Source: Marinomonas balearica
GTDB taxonomy: Bacteria > Pseudomonadota > Gammaproteobacteria > Pseudomonadales > Marinomonadaceae
Assembly (NCBI RefSeq): GCF_004362145.1
Contig: NZ_SNXC01000004.1
Span: 1 to 60,964, forward strand
Length of the DNA: 60,964 nt
Direction of reading: 5' to 3'
Below are positions 36,760 to 44,878 of the stretch, piece after piece. Position numbers and translations under genes: made by a program. The notes below the pieces were generated by a model. It searched no databases. It worked only from the letters and a program-made list of their open reading frames with translations, and was not told the DNA's origin. Within the stretch, counting starts at the first letter, position 1. Each line of letters begins with the position of its first letter.

Positions 36760-37797
36760 CTAAGATAAGGTCGGCAGGCGTTTTGCCCGGACGATCATAA
36801 GTAAAATGGGTGCACCGATGATGGCGGTTAGAACGCCTAGCGGCATTTCTGATGGTCTTGCAATAAGTCGTGTAAAAATATCCGCAAACAATAAAAGGCT
36901 AGGACCAATAGGGATGCAGATGATCATTGTTCTACGAATATCGGCGCCCACTATCGCTCTGGCGGCAAATGGCACCACCAGTCCGACAAACACAATAGGG
37001 CCTGCGACAGCCGTAGCTGACCCGACCAAGAGAGCGACCGCTAGAATGACAAGATAACGAATGACCTTGGGGTTATGTCCTAGACCCAGCGCCACTTTCT
37101 CTCCCAACGCCATGGATGCCAATGGTTTTGATACATACAGAGTAATAATAAGGGCGACAAGCCCATAAGGTAATACCAGCAAGAGGTTGTCCATTGAGCG
37201 GCCAGCAATGCTGCCAGTTACCCAGAAACGAATTTCATCTGCGGCGCGTTCGTCAAACATCAATAATATCGACGTCAACGCAGTCAACAAGCTGGAAAGC
37301 GCCGCGCCGGCCAATACCAATCGAACAGGATCTTTGAACTGACCTTGCATACGCGCCGCTGCGGTCACAAAAAGGCAACCGAGCAAGGCGCCCAGCTGTG
37401 CCATTCCTATGGTAAGAGTGGCAATGCTAGCGCCAAAAATCAGTGCGACAGCAACGGAAAACGAAGCACCTGCACTGACGCCAAGCAGTCCGGGTTCTGC
37501 GAGTGGATTTCGGGCGAGGGATTGCATGAGTGCTCCAGAAAGCCCCAATGCAATGCCGACAAAAATTCCGGTGAGTGTTCTAGGGATGCGCAGTTCAAAC
37601 AATATGAAATTGGCTTCATCATTGCCAAGTCCTACTAACGCTGACAACGCATCGGTAGCTCCAACTTCGCCTGCGCCAATGAGCATCGAAGATAAGGTAA
37701 CAAGCACAAACAAGCCAGAGCACACGATAAAACACGGTAAAAGTGCGCGCTGACTTGGGGCTTGTTCCCTAAAAATATCGTTAATAAATCTCTGCAT
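36760..37797 (-). CDS. Iron-siderophore ABC importer, permease (FecCD family, FepD-like)
   Basis: 345 residues with the conserved RIPRTLTGIFVGIALGLSGA, RNPLAEPGLLGVSAGASF and VGLVVPFAARAIVG segments of FecCD permeases. It starts 21 bases after the binding-protein gene and is the first of the two permeases in the operon. Confidence 0.94.
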   Translation of the reverse strand: MQRFINDIFREQAPSQRALLPCFIVCSGLFVLVTLSSMLIGAGEVGATDALSALVGLGNDEANFILFELRIPRTLTGIFVGIALGLSGALMQSLARNPLAEPGLLGVSAGASFSVAVALIFGASIATLTIGMAQLGALLGCLFVTAAARMQGQFKDPVRLVLAGAALSSLLTALTSILLMFDERAADEIRFWVTGSIAGRSMDNLLLVLPYGLVALIITLYVSKPLASMALGEKVALGLGHNPKVIRYLVILAVALLVGSATAVAGPIVFVGLVVPFAARAIVGADIRRTMIICIPIGPSLLLFADIFTRLIARPSEMPLGVLTAIIGAPILLMIVRAKRLPTLS

Positions 37798-37818
37798 TTA
37801 TAGTGTTAAACAGTGACG

Positions 37819-38751
37819 TTATTTAGCTAAGAGAGCATCGGCTACGTTATTGATGATCTCTGTAGCGGCAATTGGCCCTGAAGCACTGGTCCAAGTTTGG
37901 CCATCAACTAACGTCACATGATCTTGTTTGATGACATTCAATCGAGAAAATGCTGGAGAAGATTTCGCAGCTTCCAACGCATCAACACCGTCTTTATTCA
38001 GCGTCGCTAGGAACAACCAGTCCGTATCGATGACAGAAAGGTTCTCCAAACTTAATGGGCTGGAATGTGGACGTTTGCCTCTTAATAAATTTTTATGTGT
38101 GGGTTCTAGACCTACGGAAGAAAGTAATCCATTCGCGAACAGGTAATCAGCCATCACAATAGGTCCTTGAGGCATCCAGCGAGCGAGCATCGCTTCACGC
38201 TTCTCAGCCGGTATGCTTGATTCTAATTGCGATTTTGTTTTTTCAGCTAGTTGATGGACATCTTCGATGGCGCGTTGGGCTTGTGCAGTTTTACCAATTG
38301 CTTTGGCGAAGAAGAGGGTTTCTTCTTCCCAAACTGAAGACTTTGAACGATCGAAGTTAGGTGCGATCGTCGGCGCAATTTTAGATAAAATTTTGTATTG
38401 AGACTCTGATAAGTAATACGGCGCCATGATAACGTCAGGTCGTAAACCTAATACCGCTTCAATGTTCGTTTCTTTTGTTGTTCCAACGATTTGAATATTA
38501 GGTACTTGATCTGAAATATATTGCGCAACTCCGTCACCGCCTCGGGTGCTGATACTGCCTAAGACCTCAACATCCATTGCTGTTAGTGCATCCAATGCGC
38601 CTTCGTACAGCGTAACGATGCGTTCGGCATTGTCGTCAACCGTGACTGCTCCAAACTTGGTTTGCAGTGTTACATCGGCAAATACACTGGATGAAACAAG
38701 GACGCTGACGGTAGAAAGTGTGCTTAACGCAATTGAACGAAATGAGAACAT
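37819..38751 (-). CDS. Iron-siderophore ABC importer, periplasmic binding protein
   Basis: 310 residues from the ATG at 38751; a GTG at 38757 closer to GGAG is an equally possible start. The signal peptide ends near SVFA. The class III (helical backbone) binding fold is seen in RIVTLYEGALDALTAM, NIEAVLGLRPDVIMAPYY and the ends of both lobes. Conserved glutamates contact the permeases. It is first in a four-gene minus-strand importer operon with a Fur-box-like site upstream. Confidence 0.9.
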   Translation of the reverse strand: MFSFRSIALSTLSTVSVLVSSSVFADVTLQTKFGAVTVDDNAERIVTLYEGALDALTAMDVEVLGSISTRGGDGVAQYISDQVPNIQIVGTTKETNIEAVLGLRPDVIMAPYYLSESQYKILSKIAPTIAPNFDRSKSSVWEEETLFFAKAIGKTAQAQRAIEDVHQLAEKTKSQLESSIPAEKREAMLARWMPQGPIVMADYLFANGLLSSVGLEPTHKNLLRGKRPHSSPLSLENLSVIDTDWLFLATLNKDGVDALEAAKSSPAFSRLNVIKQDHVTLVDGQTWTSASGPIAATEIINNVADALLAK

Positions 38752-38815
38752 AACCACGGATCTCCATGAAAAAGTCGATAGCTGACGAGTCGGCAGCCTA
38801 AATAATTCCGAGAAT

Positions 38816-38834
38816 GATAATACTTCCCATTATT
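38816..38834 (-). promoter_or_regulatory. Fur-box-like sequence upstream of the first importer operon
   Basis: GATAATACTTCCCATTATT matches the 19-bp Fur consensus (GATAATGATAATCATTATC) at 13 of 19 positions, with both outer arms intact. It lies about 60 bases upstream of the binding-protein start, a typical place for iron-dependent repression. Confidence 0.6.
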
Positions 38835-38899
38835 TATTCAAAACTCTTTTTATGGAACGCTGTGTTTATGTTTTCGGAACACGTCCATTTCGTTCTGGC

Positions 38900-39925
38900 T
38901 TAGAGTGGCGCAAATACCGTTTTTGACGCTCGCCCTGGTATTTCTTTGGCTAATCTTGGAACCAAATATCCCGGCAATTTTTTCGCTACCTCTCCCATTA
39001 ACAGTTGCGCCTCTTCAATGGCGATATCGAAGTGTGCTGCGCCTTCCACTGGATCAAAGGTAAACATATAGTAGGGGAGTAATCCCACTTCGAATAAGCG
39101 ATCACTCAAATTGACTTGCGCGTCAACTGAATCGTTCACGCCTTTTAAAATGACGCCTTGGTTTAACAAGGTGACACCCACGTTTTTAAGTTTTTGCATT
39201 GCGAGCGCAACGTCATGATCTATTTCATTTGCATGATTAATGTGAGTGACAAGGACAATGGACAATCTACTACGAGTGACCCAACTAATGAATTCATCGT
39301 CGATTCGCGAAGGAATAACGACGGGCAAGCGTGTGTGAATCCGCAAGCGTTTGACGTGTTTGATGCTTTCTAAGCTTTTGACTCGTTCAGACAAAATTTT
39401 GTCTTTAAGCATCAAAGGATCACCACCGCTCAAAATAACCTCATTGATGTTTGGATCGTTTGCAACGTAATCCAAAACATTTTGCCATTCATGTTGCGCT
39501 AGCTGATTATCGCCGTAGGGGAAATGACGACGGAAGCAATATCGACAATTCACTGCACAGGTGCCCGTAGTGATAACGAGTACACGGCTCTCGTATTTGT
39601 GTACGAGTGCTTTTTGCGGGTTATGCTCTGCTTCGTTTAAAGGGTCTTTTACATAGCCTTCAACGTCACTAAGTTCTTGATATTGAGGTAACACTTGCAA
39701 TAAAAGAGGGTCCGTTAAATTGCCCTTTTCTATTCGAGATAAATAAGGCCGCGGCACCAAAAGTCGAAATGCTTGAGTCGCACCGATGTGCGTTGCTGCA
39801 AGGTCAGGCGGCAGGTCCAATGCTTCCAGTAGTTCAGGCAATCGGGTGATAGCACGCCTTAGTTCATGGCTCCAAGGCGTTTGTTCGTTATGAGTTTGAA
39901 TCTGGATCACGTCAAATATCTGCAA
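38900..39925 (-). CDS. epmB: EF-P beta-lysylation enzyme EpmB (lysine 2,3-aminomutase-like)
   Basis: 341 residues. The radical-SAM cluster motif CAVNCRYCFRRHFPYGDNQ (near residue 120) is followed by VILSGGDPLML and the PLP-binding KamA-like region. It converts alpha-lysine to beta-lysine for attachment to elongation factor P by EpmA. It is divergent from efp, and epmA is just downstream of efp, so the whole modification set is together. Confidence 0.96.
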   Translation of the reverse strand: MQIFDVIQIQTHNEQTPWSHELRRAITRLPELLEALDLPPDLAATHIGATQAFRLLVPRPYLSRIEKGNLTDPLLLQVLPQYQELSDVEGYVKDPLNEAEHNPQKALVHKYESRVLVITTGTCAVNCRYCFRRHFPYGDNQLAQHEWQNVLDYVANDPNINEVILSGGDPLMLKDKILSERVKSLESIKHVKRLRIHTRLPVVIPSRIDDEFISWVTRSRLSIVLVTHINHANEIDHDVALAMQKLKNVGVTLLNQGVILKGVNDSVDAQVNLSDRLFEVGLLPYYMFTFDPVEGAAHFDIAIEEAQLLMGEVAKKLPGYLVPRLAKEIPGRASKTVFAPL

Positions 39926-40120
39926 AATTCGATTTATTTAGGGTATTATTGCGCGCAACTTTTTGGATTTAATGGCTCAGTTTGATTTTTACGTTGGCCT
40001 TGAAGGTTGCAATAGTCGGAATCATAAACCATACAGGCGGTATCGCTAAAGCACTTTAGCAATAGAGCACTGAATGGTGTGAGCCTTTTACTAACTCTTA
40101 ATAAGAGATTGTGAGGAATT

Positions 40121-40696
40121 ATGGGTAGTTATTCAGCCAGCGATATTCGTAATGGTAACAAATTAATGATTGATGGTGACCCATGCGCGGTGCTGGACAA
40201 CGAGCACGTTAGGCCAGGTAAAGGTCAGGCATTCAATCGTATCAAATTGCGTAACCTTAAAACGGGTCGTGTTTGGGAACGTACATTCAAATCAGGTGAT
40301 AGCATCGAAGGTGCGGATGTTATGGATACGGATATGGAATATCTGTATACGGACGGCGAGTTCTATCACTTCATGGCAACCGACGGTTCTTTTGAGCAGC
40401 ATGGCGCAGATGAAACCGCTGTAGGCGACACTGTTAAGTGGCTTAAAGACCAAGAAACTTACATTGTTACCTTATACAACGGCGCACCATTGGCAGTGAC
40501 TCCTCCAAACTTTATTGAGTTGGAAGTGACTGAAACAGATCCTGGTTTAAAAGGTGATACTGCTAACGGCGGTTCAAAACCTGCGACGTTAGCTACTGGC
40601 GCAATAGTACGTGTTCCTTTGTTTATTAACATCGGTGAAGTACTGCGAATTGATACTCGTACGGGCGAATACGTATCCCGCGCGACTGGTAAATAA
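40121..40696 (+). CDS. efp: Translation elongation factor P
   Basis: 191 residues with the KOW-like N-terminal domain. The modified lysine is Lys34 in [12 protein letters not shown]. The C-terminal OB domains end [25 protein letters not shown] precedes the ATG. It relieves ribosome stalling at polyproline. Presence of epmA and epmB beside it implies beta-lysylation of Lys34. A small hairpin (GCTAAAGCACTTTAGC) lies in its 5' leader at 40045-40060. Confidence 0.98.
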   Translation: MGSYSASDIRNGNKLMIDGDPCAVLDNEHVRPGKGQAFNRIKLRNLKTGRVWERTFKSGDSIEGADVMDTDMEYLYTDGEFYHFMATDGSFEQHGADETAVGDTVKWLKDQETYIVTLYNGAPLAVTPPNFIELEVTETDPGLKGDTANGGSKPATLATGAIVRVPLFINIGEVLRIDTRTGEYVSRATGK

Positions 40697-40742
40697 TACT
40701 GGATCATTGCTGTTGGATTAAACCAATGGCGTGATTTGTGAT

Positions 40743-40795
40743 AAAAGCCCTCACAGGATGGTTAATTGCGACTATTCTCCTGCGAGGGCTTTTTT
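40743..40795 (+). terminator. Rho-independent terminator of efp
   Basis: AAAAGCCCTC-A-CAGGA pairs with TCCTG-C-GAGGGCTTTT and is followed by TTT. It separates efp from epmA. Confidence 0.9.
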
Positions 40796-40845
40796 ATGAC
40801 CATCTTTATGATCAATAGTAATCTGTCTTACCGAGATTTCGATAT

Positions 40846-41883
40846 ATGTACCATCCTGATAATTGGCAACCTACTGCGGACATCCATACATTAAAAGTAA
40901 GAGCAACGCTCTTTCGACTTATTCGTTCCTACTTCGCCAGTGAGAATGTATTGGAAGTAGACACACCGTGCCTTTCTCTTGGCAGTATCAGTGATCCTCA
41001 CATTGAAGTATTGAGCTCGACGACAAAAACAGGGGGTAACGAGGTTACCTATTATCTGCAAACATCCCCCGAATTCGCGATGAAGCGCTTACTCTGTTCC
41101 GATGCGCCCAGTATTTATCAGTTAGGAAAAGTCTTTCGAGCAGAAGATTTGGGACGTCGCCACAGTATTGAGTTCACTATGCTGGAATGGTATCGCTTAG
41201 CGTTTGATCACCGGCGACTGATGAAAGATATCGAGCGTTTATTCCGTTTTGTATTCAATAAAATGGCGCAAGATTTATCTTTGGAGCTTCATTCTAGTGT
41301 TCGCTCTTGTTTGGATTCTCATGATGGGTTTAGCTGTGAAAAACTGTCATATCGTGACGCTTTTTTACGCCACCTGAACATTGATCCATTTGTGGTGGAT
41401 ATCAAAGTACTTCAACTGGAGGCTCATCGAATAACGGAATATGGATTGGAAGAGTCGGACAGAGATACCTTGTTAGAATTATTATTTTCAACAGCAATTG
41501 AGCCTCATATCGGCTTGACGGTGCCTTGCTTTGTGTATGAATACCCTGAATCTCAGGCAGCGCTGGCTAAGAAATACAAGGATCAAGACGGCAATGCGGT
41601 CAGTGCTCGATTTGAGCTTTATTGGCGTGGCATGGAGCTTGCGAATGGCTACAATGAGCTAACGAATGCGGCGGAACAAGAGTTTCGTATCGACCAAGAT
41701 ATGGACGAACGTGAGCGTAACAAACAGCCAGAAAGAACCGTTGATAAGCGACTTGTGAGTGCCTTGCATTCAGGTATGCCGGATTGTGCCGGGGTTGCGC
41801 TTGGAGTTGATCGGCTTTTGATGTTGTTGTTGGATAAACCACATATTGATCAGGTGATGTCATTTGCAGGTAATCGTGCTTAG
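40846..41883 (+). CDS. epmA: EF-P lysine ligase EpmA (PoxA/GenX)
   Basis: 345 residues, a shortened class II lysyl-tRNA synthetase lacking the anticodon domain. Motif 2 region (VFRAEDLGRRHSIEFTMLEWYR) and motif 3 (GVALGVDRLLMLLL) are present, with ELANGYNELTNA between. It attaches beta-lysine to Lys34 of EF-P. The neighbour efp and epmB support the assignment strongly. Confidence 0.97.
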   Translation: MYHPDNWQPTADIHTLKVRATLFRLIRSYFASENVLEVDTPCLSLGSISDPHIEVLSSTTKTGGNEVTYYLQTSPEFAMKRLLCSDAPSIYQLGKVFRAEDLGRRHSIEFTMLEWYRLAFDHRRLMKDIERLFRFVFNKMAQDLSLELHSSVRSCLDSHDGFSCEKLSYRDAFLRHLNIDPFVVDIKVLQLEAHRITEYGLEESDRDTLLELLFSTAIEPHIGLTVPCFVYEYPESQAALAKKYKDQDGNAVSARFELYWRGMELANGYNELTNAAEQEFRIDQDMDERERNKQPERTVDKRLVSALHSGMPDCAGVALGVDRLLMLLLDKPHIDQVMSFAGNRA

Positions 41884-42021
41884 GTTTTCATTGCCCGCAA
41901 TTTATTCACGTTAAAAGTGAATATAATGACAAAACACAGAATGTCTTTTTTGTTACATTCTCATTTCTTTGTTATCCCTCTTTTTTCTTTCTTTTTAATG
42001 TTGATAAGGTTCGTTTTTCGT

Positions 42022-43029
42022 ATGGTGCTGAAGAAGCTAAGTCGTACTGTTGCTATTGGTGTTGTAGCACTTTCTTTTAATGTAAATGCGAAAACGGATT
42101 ATCCCGTTACCATCGAAAATTGTGGTACTACTCAGGTTTATGAGAGAGCGCCAACTTCAGTCGTTACGATTGGACAAGCCGCGACAGAAATTTTGTATTC
42201 GTTGGGCTTGGCTGAGACGGTAAAGGGAACGTCTGTGTGGTTCAATGATGTGTTGCCTGAATACGCAACCGTTGATGCCGACATCCCGCGTCTGGCAGAC
42301 AATGATCCAAGCTTTGAGGCAGTGCTGGGCCAGCGCCCCGAATTCGTTGCGGCGCAATATGAATGGCATGTTGGCAAGCAAGGCACGGTTGCGACTCGTG
42401 AGCAATTCCATGATATTGGCATATCCACCTATAACCTGCCGATGGATTGTGACAACAAAGACAATTCCGTAGGGCCTGAAGGGACTCGATTGGATCTGTT
42501 TTCTACCTCTTCGTTGTATAAATCGGTCACTCAGCTCTCGACTATTTTTAATGTACCTGAAAAAGGCAATGAACTGGTTCGCTCTTTAAAGTCTCGCGAA
42601 CGCAATGCGATTGAACGAGCTAAAAAAGCGGGAGCAGACGGGCGTTCCGCCGTGTTCTGGTTTTCTAGTGCTGCCATGGAAATCGACCCTTTTGTCGCAG
42701 GTCAAAAAGGGGCAGCAGGCTACATTATGAAAACGCTAGGGATCAAAAACGTAGTGCAATCTGATGAAGAATGGCCAACCGTTGGGTGGGAAACCATCGC
42801 AAAAGCAAACCCTGATATTATTGTCATTGCTAAAATGAAGCGCCGTCGTTTCCCAGCAGATGACTACCATAAAAAACTGGAATTTTTACGCAGTGACCCT
42901 GTCACAAAAGAAATGAAAGCCGTGAAAAATGGCAATATCATCGTGATGGATGCGCTTGAAATGGATTCCAGTATTCGCGTGATTAGAGGCCTAGAGCAAC
43001 TCACTCAAGCGGTCGAAGATATAAATTAA
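42022..43029 (+). CDS. Second FecB-type ABC importer, periplasmic binding protein
   Basis: 335 residues from the ATG at 42022; the longer frame from 41917 adds a hydrophobic leader that does not look like a signal peptide, while MVLKKLSRTVAIGVVALSFN ending NAKT does. The class III binding fold is clear in VVTIGQAATEILYSLGLAE and SFEAVLGQRPEFVAAQ. Ligand could be a siderophore or a corrinoid; the SVWFNDVLPEY and MDCDNKDN segments differ from the first importer's protein. It starts the second importer operon on the + strand. Confidence 0.87.
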   Translation: MVLKKLSRTVAIGVVALSFNVNAKTDYPVTIENCGTTQVYERAPTSVVTIGQAATEILYSLGLAETVKGTSVWFNDVLPEYATVDADIPRLADNDPSFEAVLGQRPEFVAAQYEWHVGKQGTVATREQFHDIGISTYNLPMDCDNKDNSVGPEGTRLDLFSTSSLYKSVTQLSTIFNVPEKGNELVRSLKSRERNAIERAKKAGADGRSAVFWFSSAAMEIDPFVAGQKGAAGYIMKTLGIKNVVQSDEEWPTVGWETIAKANPDIIVIAKMKRRRFPADDYHKKLEFLRSDPVTKEMKAVKNGNIIVMDALEMDSSIRVIRGLEQLTQAVEDIN

Positions 43030-44079
43030 ATGCCATTGATCCCATTACGAGGAGCGTTATATACACGCTCCTTTTTACTGCTTGCTAGCTTCGCTCTTAT
43101 TGCGTTTGCTTTGTTATTTGGTGTCGCTATTGGCGAAACGAATATTCAATTGTCGATCGTGGTTAAGGCGTTGCTTAATGGATTGTTTGGTCTGGATTGG
43201 GCCGTTAGCCCCATTGATCAGGGTATTGTCTGGAATTATCGATTTACACGAACGATTGTAGCGGGTTGCTGTGGTGCTGCCTTGGCAATCACGGGGTTAG
43301 TACTGCAATCCTTATTACGAAATGCCTTAGCCGATCCTTACTTGTTAGGAATTTCAGCAGGTGCGTCAACGGGTGCCGTTATGGTGACGATAGCTGGGGT
43401 TGGCGCAGGCGTATTAAGTATGTCATTTGGCGCTTTAATAGGGGCGCTATTGGCGTTCGCGTTTGTGGTGATGCTAGCCGTTTTCGCAACTGGGCGATTT
43501 GCTTCTGATATTTCATCTCAAGTGATTCTTGCTGGGATTGCAGGGTCTCAGCTTTTTAACGCTCTGACCGCATTTATCATCGCCAAGTCGGCCAATGCTG
43601 AACAAGCGAGGGGCATTATGTTTTGGTTGCTTGGCAACCTTTCTGGAGTCCGTTGGAATGAAGTCGCATTGGCTGTTCCAGTTCTTGTGATTGGAGTGGC
43701 ACTGGTTCTTTGGCACGGGCGTGCGTTAGATGCTTTTTTATTTGGCAGTGATGCAGCGGCCTCTGTGGGAGTGCCAGTACGAAGAGTACAGGTCGTTTTA
43801 ATTGGCGCTACGGCTATGATGACCGCTGTAATGGTATCCATGGTGGGCGCTATTGGCTTTGTCGGGCTGGTGGTTCCTCATGTAGCGCGTTTTCTTTTTG
43901 GTAGCAAACACCTTGTCCTCATACCTGCTAGCGCGATTATTGGCGCTGTATTTTTAATTATTTGTGATATTGGAGCAAGGACGATCTTGTCTGGTCAGAT
44001 ATTGCCTATTGGTGTGGTAACGGCATTGATTGGAGCACCCTGTTTTGCGGTCATATTGGTCAAAGGCTCTCGAAAATGA
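43030..44079 (+). CDS. Second FecBCD importer, permease
   Basis: 349 residues, FecCD family, starting directly after the stop of the binding protein. RNALADPYLLGISAGASTGA and GFVGLVVPHVARFLFG are the conserved coupling segments. Only one permease gene is present in this set, so it probably forms a homodimer as in BtuC, unlike the two-permease first system. Confidence 0.94.
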   Translation: MPLIPLRGALYTRSFLLLASFALIAFALLFGVAIGETNIQLSIVVKALLNGLFGLDWAVSPIDQGIVWNYRFTRTIVAGCCGAALAITGLVLQSLLRNALADPYLLGISAGASTGAVMVTIAGVGAGVLSMSFGALIGALLAFAFVVMLAVFATGRFASDISSQVILAGIAGSQLFNALTAFIIAKSANAEQARGIMFWLLGNLSGVRWNEVALAVPVLVIGVALVLWHGRALDAFLFGSDAAASVGVPVRRVQVVLIGATAMMTAVMVSMVGAIGFVGLVVPHVARFLFGSKHLVLIPASAIIGAVFLIICDIGARTILSGQILPIGVVTALIGAPCFAVILVKGSRK

Positions 44080-44831
44080 CAATAAAAGTGCGCGATATTT
44101 CATACCACGTCTCGGGAAGGCCACTTCTTAGCAACGTATCATTTGATGTGAAAGCAAACGAGCGAGTCGCGCTCATGGGGCCAAACGGTTCTGGAAAATC
44201 GACCCTGCTTCGACAGATATGTGGGCTTGCTCAAATTCAAGCGGGGCGAGTGTTACTTCTAGATAAGCCCGTGTCGGACTTTAAACGACGTGAACTTGCG
44301 CAAACCTTGTCGTTTGTTCAGCAAAAGGCGCATACCGATGACAGCATTCAGGCATTTGATGCCGTCTCTCTGGGAAGAACGCCTTGGTTAAATCCATTTG
44401 CACGCTGGACAAATCAACACCAACAGCACGTAGATGATGCCCTTCGACAAGTTGGGATGTGGGAAAAGCGTGCGCAAGGTTGGCAAACGTTATCCGGTGG
44501 GGAACAACAGCGTCTTCATATTGCACGTGCGCTGGCTCAGGACACGTCCATTATTGTTATGGATGAGCCAACCAATCATCTCGATGTTAGGCATCAGCTT
44601 GTTGTGTTGTCCTTGATTAAGAAAATCCAAAGCACCTTATTGGTCGCCGTGCATGACCTCAACCATGCGCTGCATTTTGATCGCGTGATTGTGATGAGTC
44701 ATGGACAAGTCGTCGCGCAGGGAAAACCGAGCGAAGTGTTAGTGCCTGATTTTATACAGGATGTGTTTGGTATTAACGCTCGTGTGATTAATGATTCAGA
44801 GTTCCCGTCACATATTCAGATAATTCCCTAG
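44076..44831 (+). CDS. Second FecBCD importer, ATP-binding protein
   Basis: 251 residues. Walker A GPNGSGKSTLL, signature LSGGEQQRLHIARALAQ and Walker B IIVMDEPTNHLD are intact. The start overlaps the permease stop by four bases. It drives the second importer. Confidence 0.94.
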   Translation: MTIKVRDISYHVSGRPLLSNVSFDVKANERVALMGPNGSGKSTLLRQICGLAQIQAGRVLLLDKPVSDFKRRELAQTLSFVQQKAHTDDSIQAFDAVSLGRTPWLNPFARWTNQHQQHVDDALRQVGMWEKRAQGWQTLSGGEQQRLHIARALAQDTSIIVMDEPTNHLDVRHQLVVLSLIKKIQSTLLVAVHDLNHALHFDRVIVMSHGQVVAQGKPSEVLVPDFIQDVFGINARVINDSEFPSHIQIIP

Positions 44832-44878
44832 AATGCTTTATACTGTGATCCATATTGGAACAAAGTATTTGGGTTCAA

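Noticed and set aside
41917..42021. 35-codon extension of the second binding protein
   Set aside because: It would bury the true signal peptide behind a Phe-rich hydrophobic stretch; the ATG at 42022 gives a normal exported protein.
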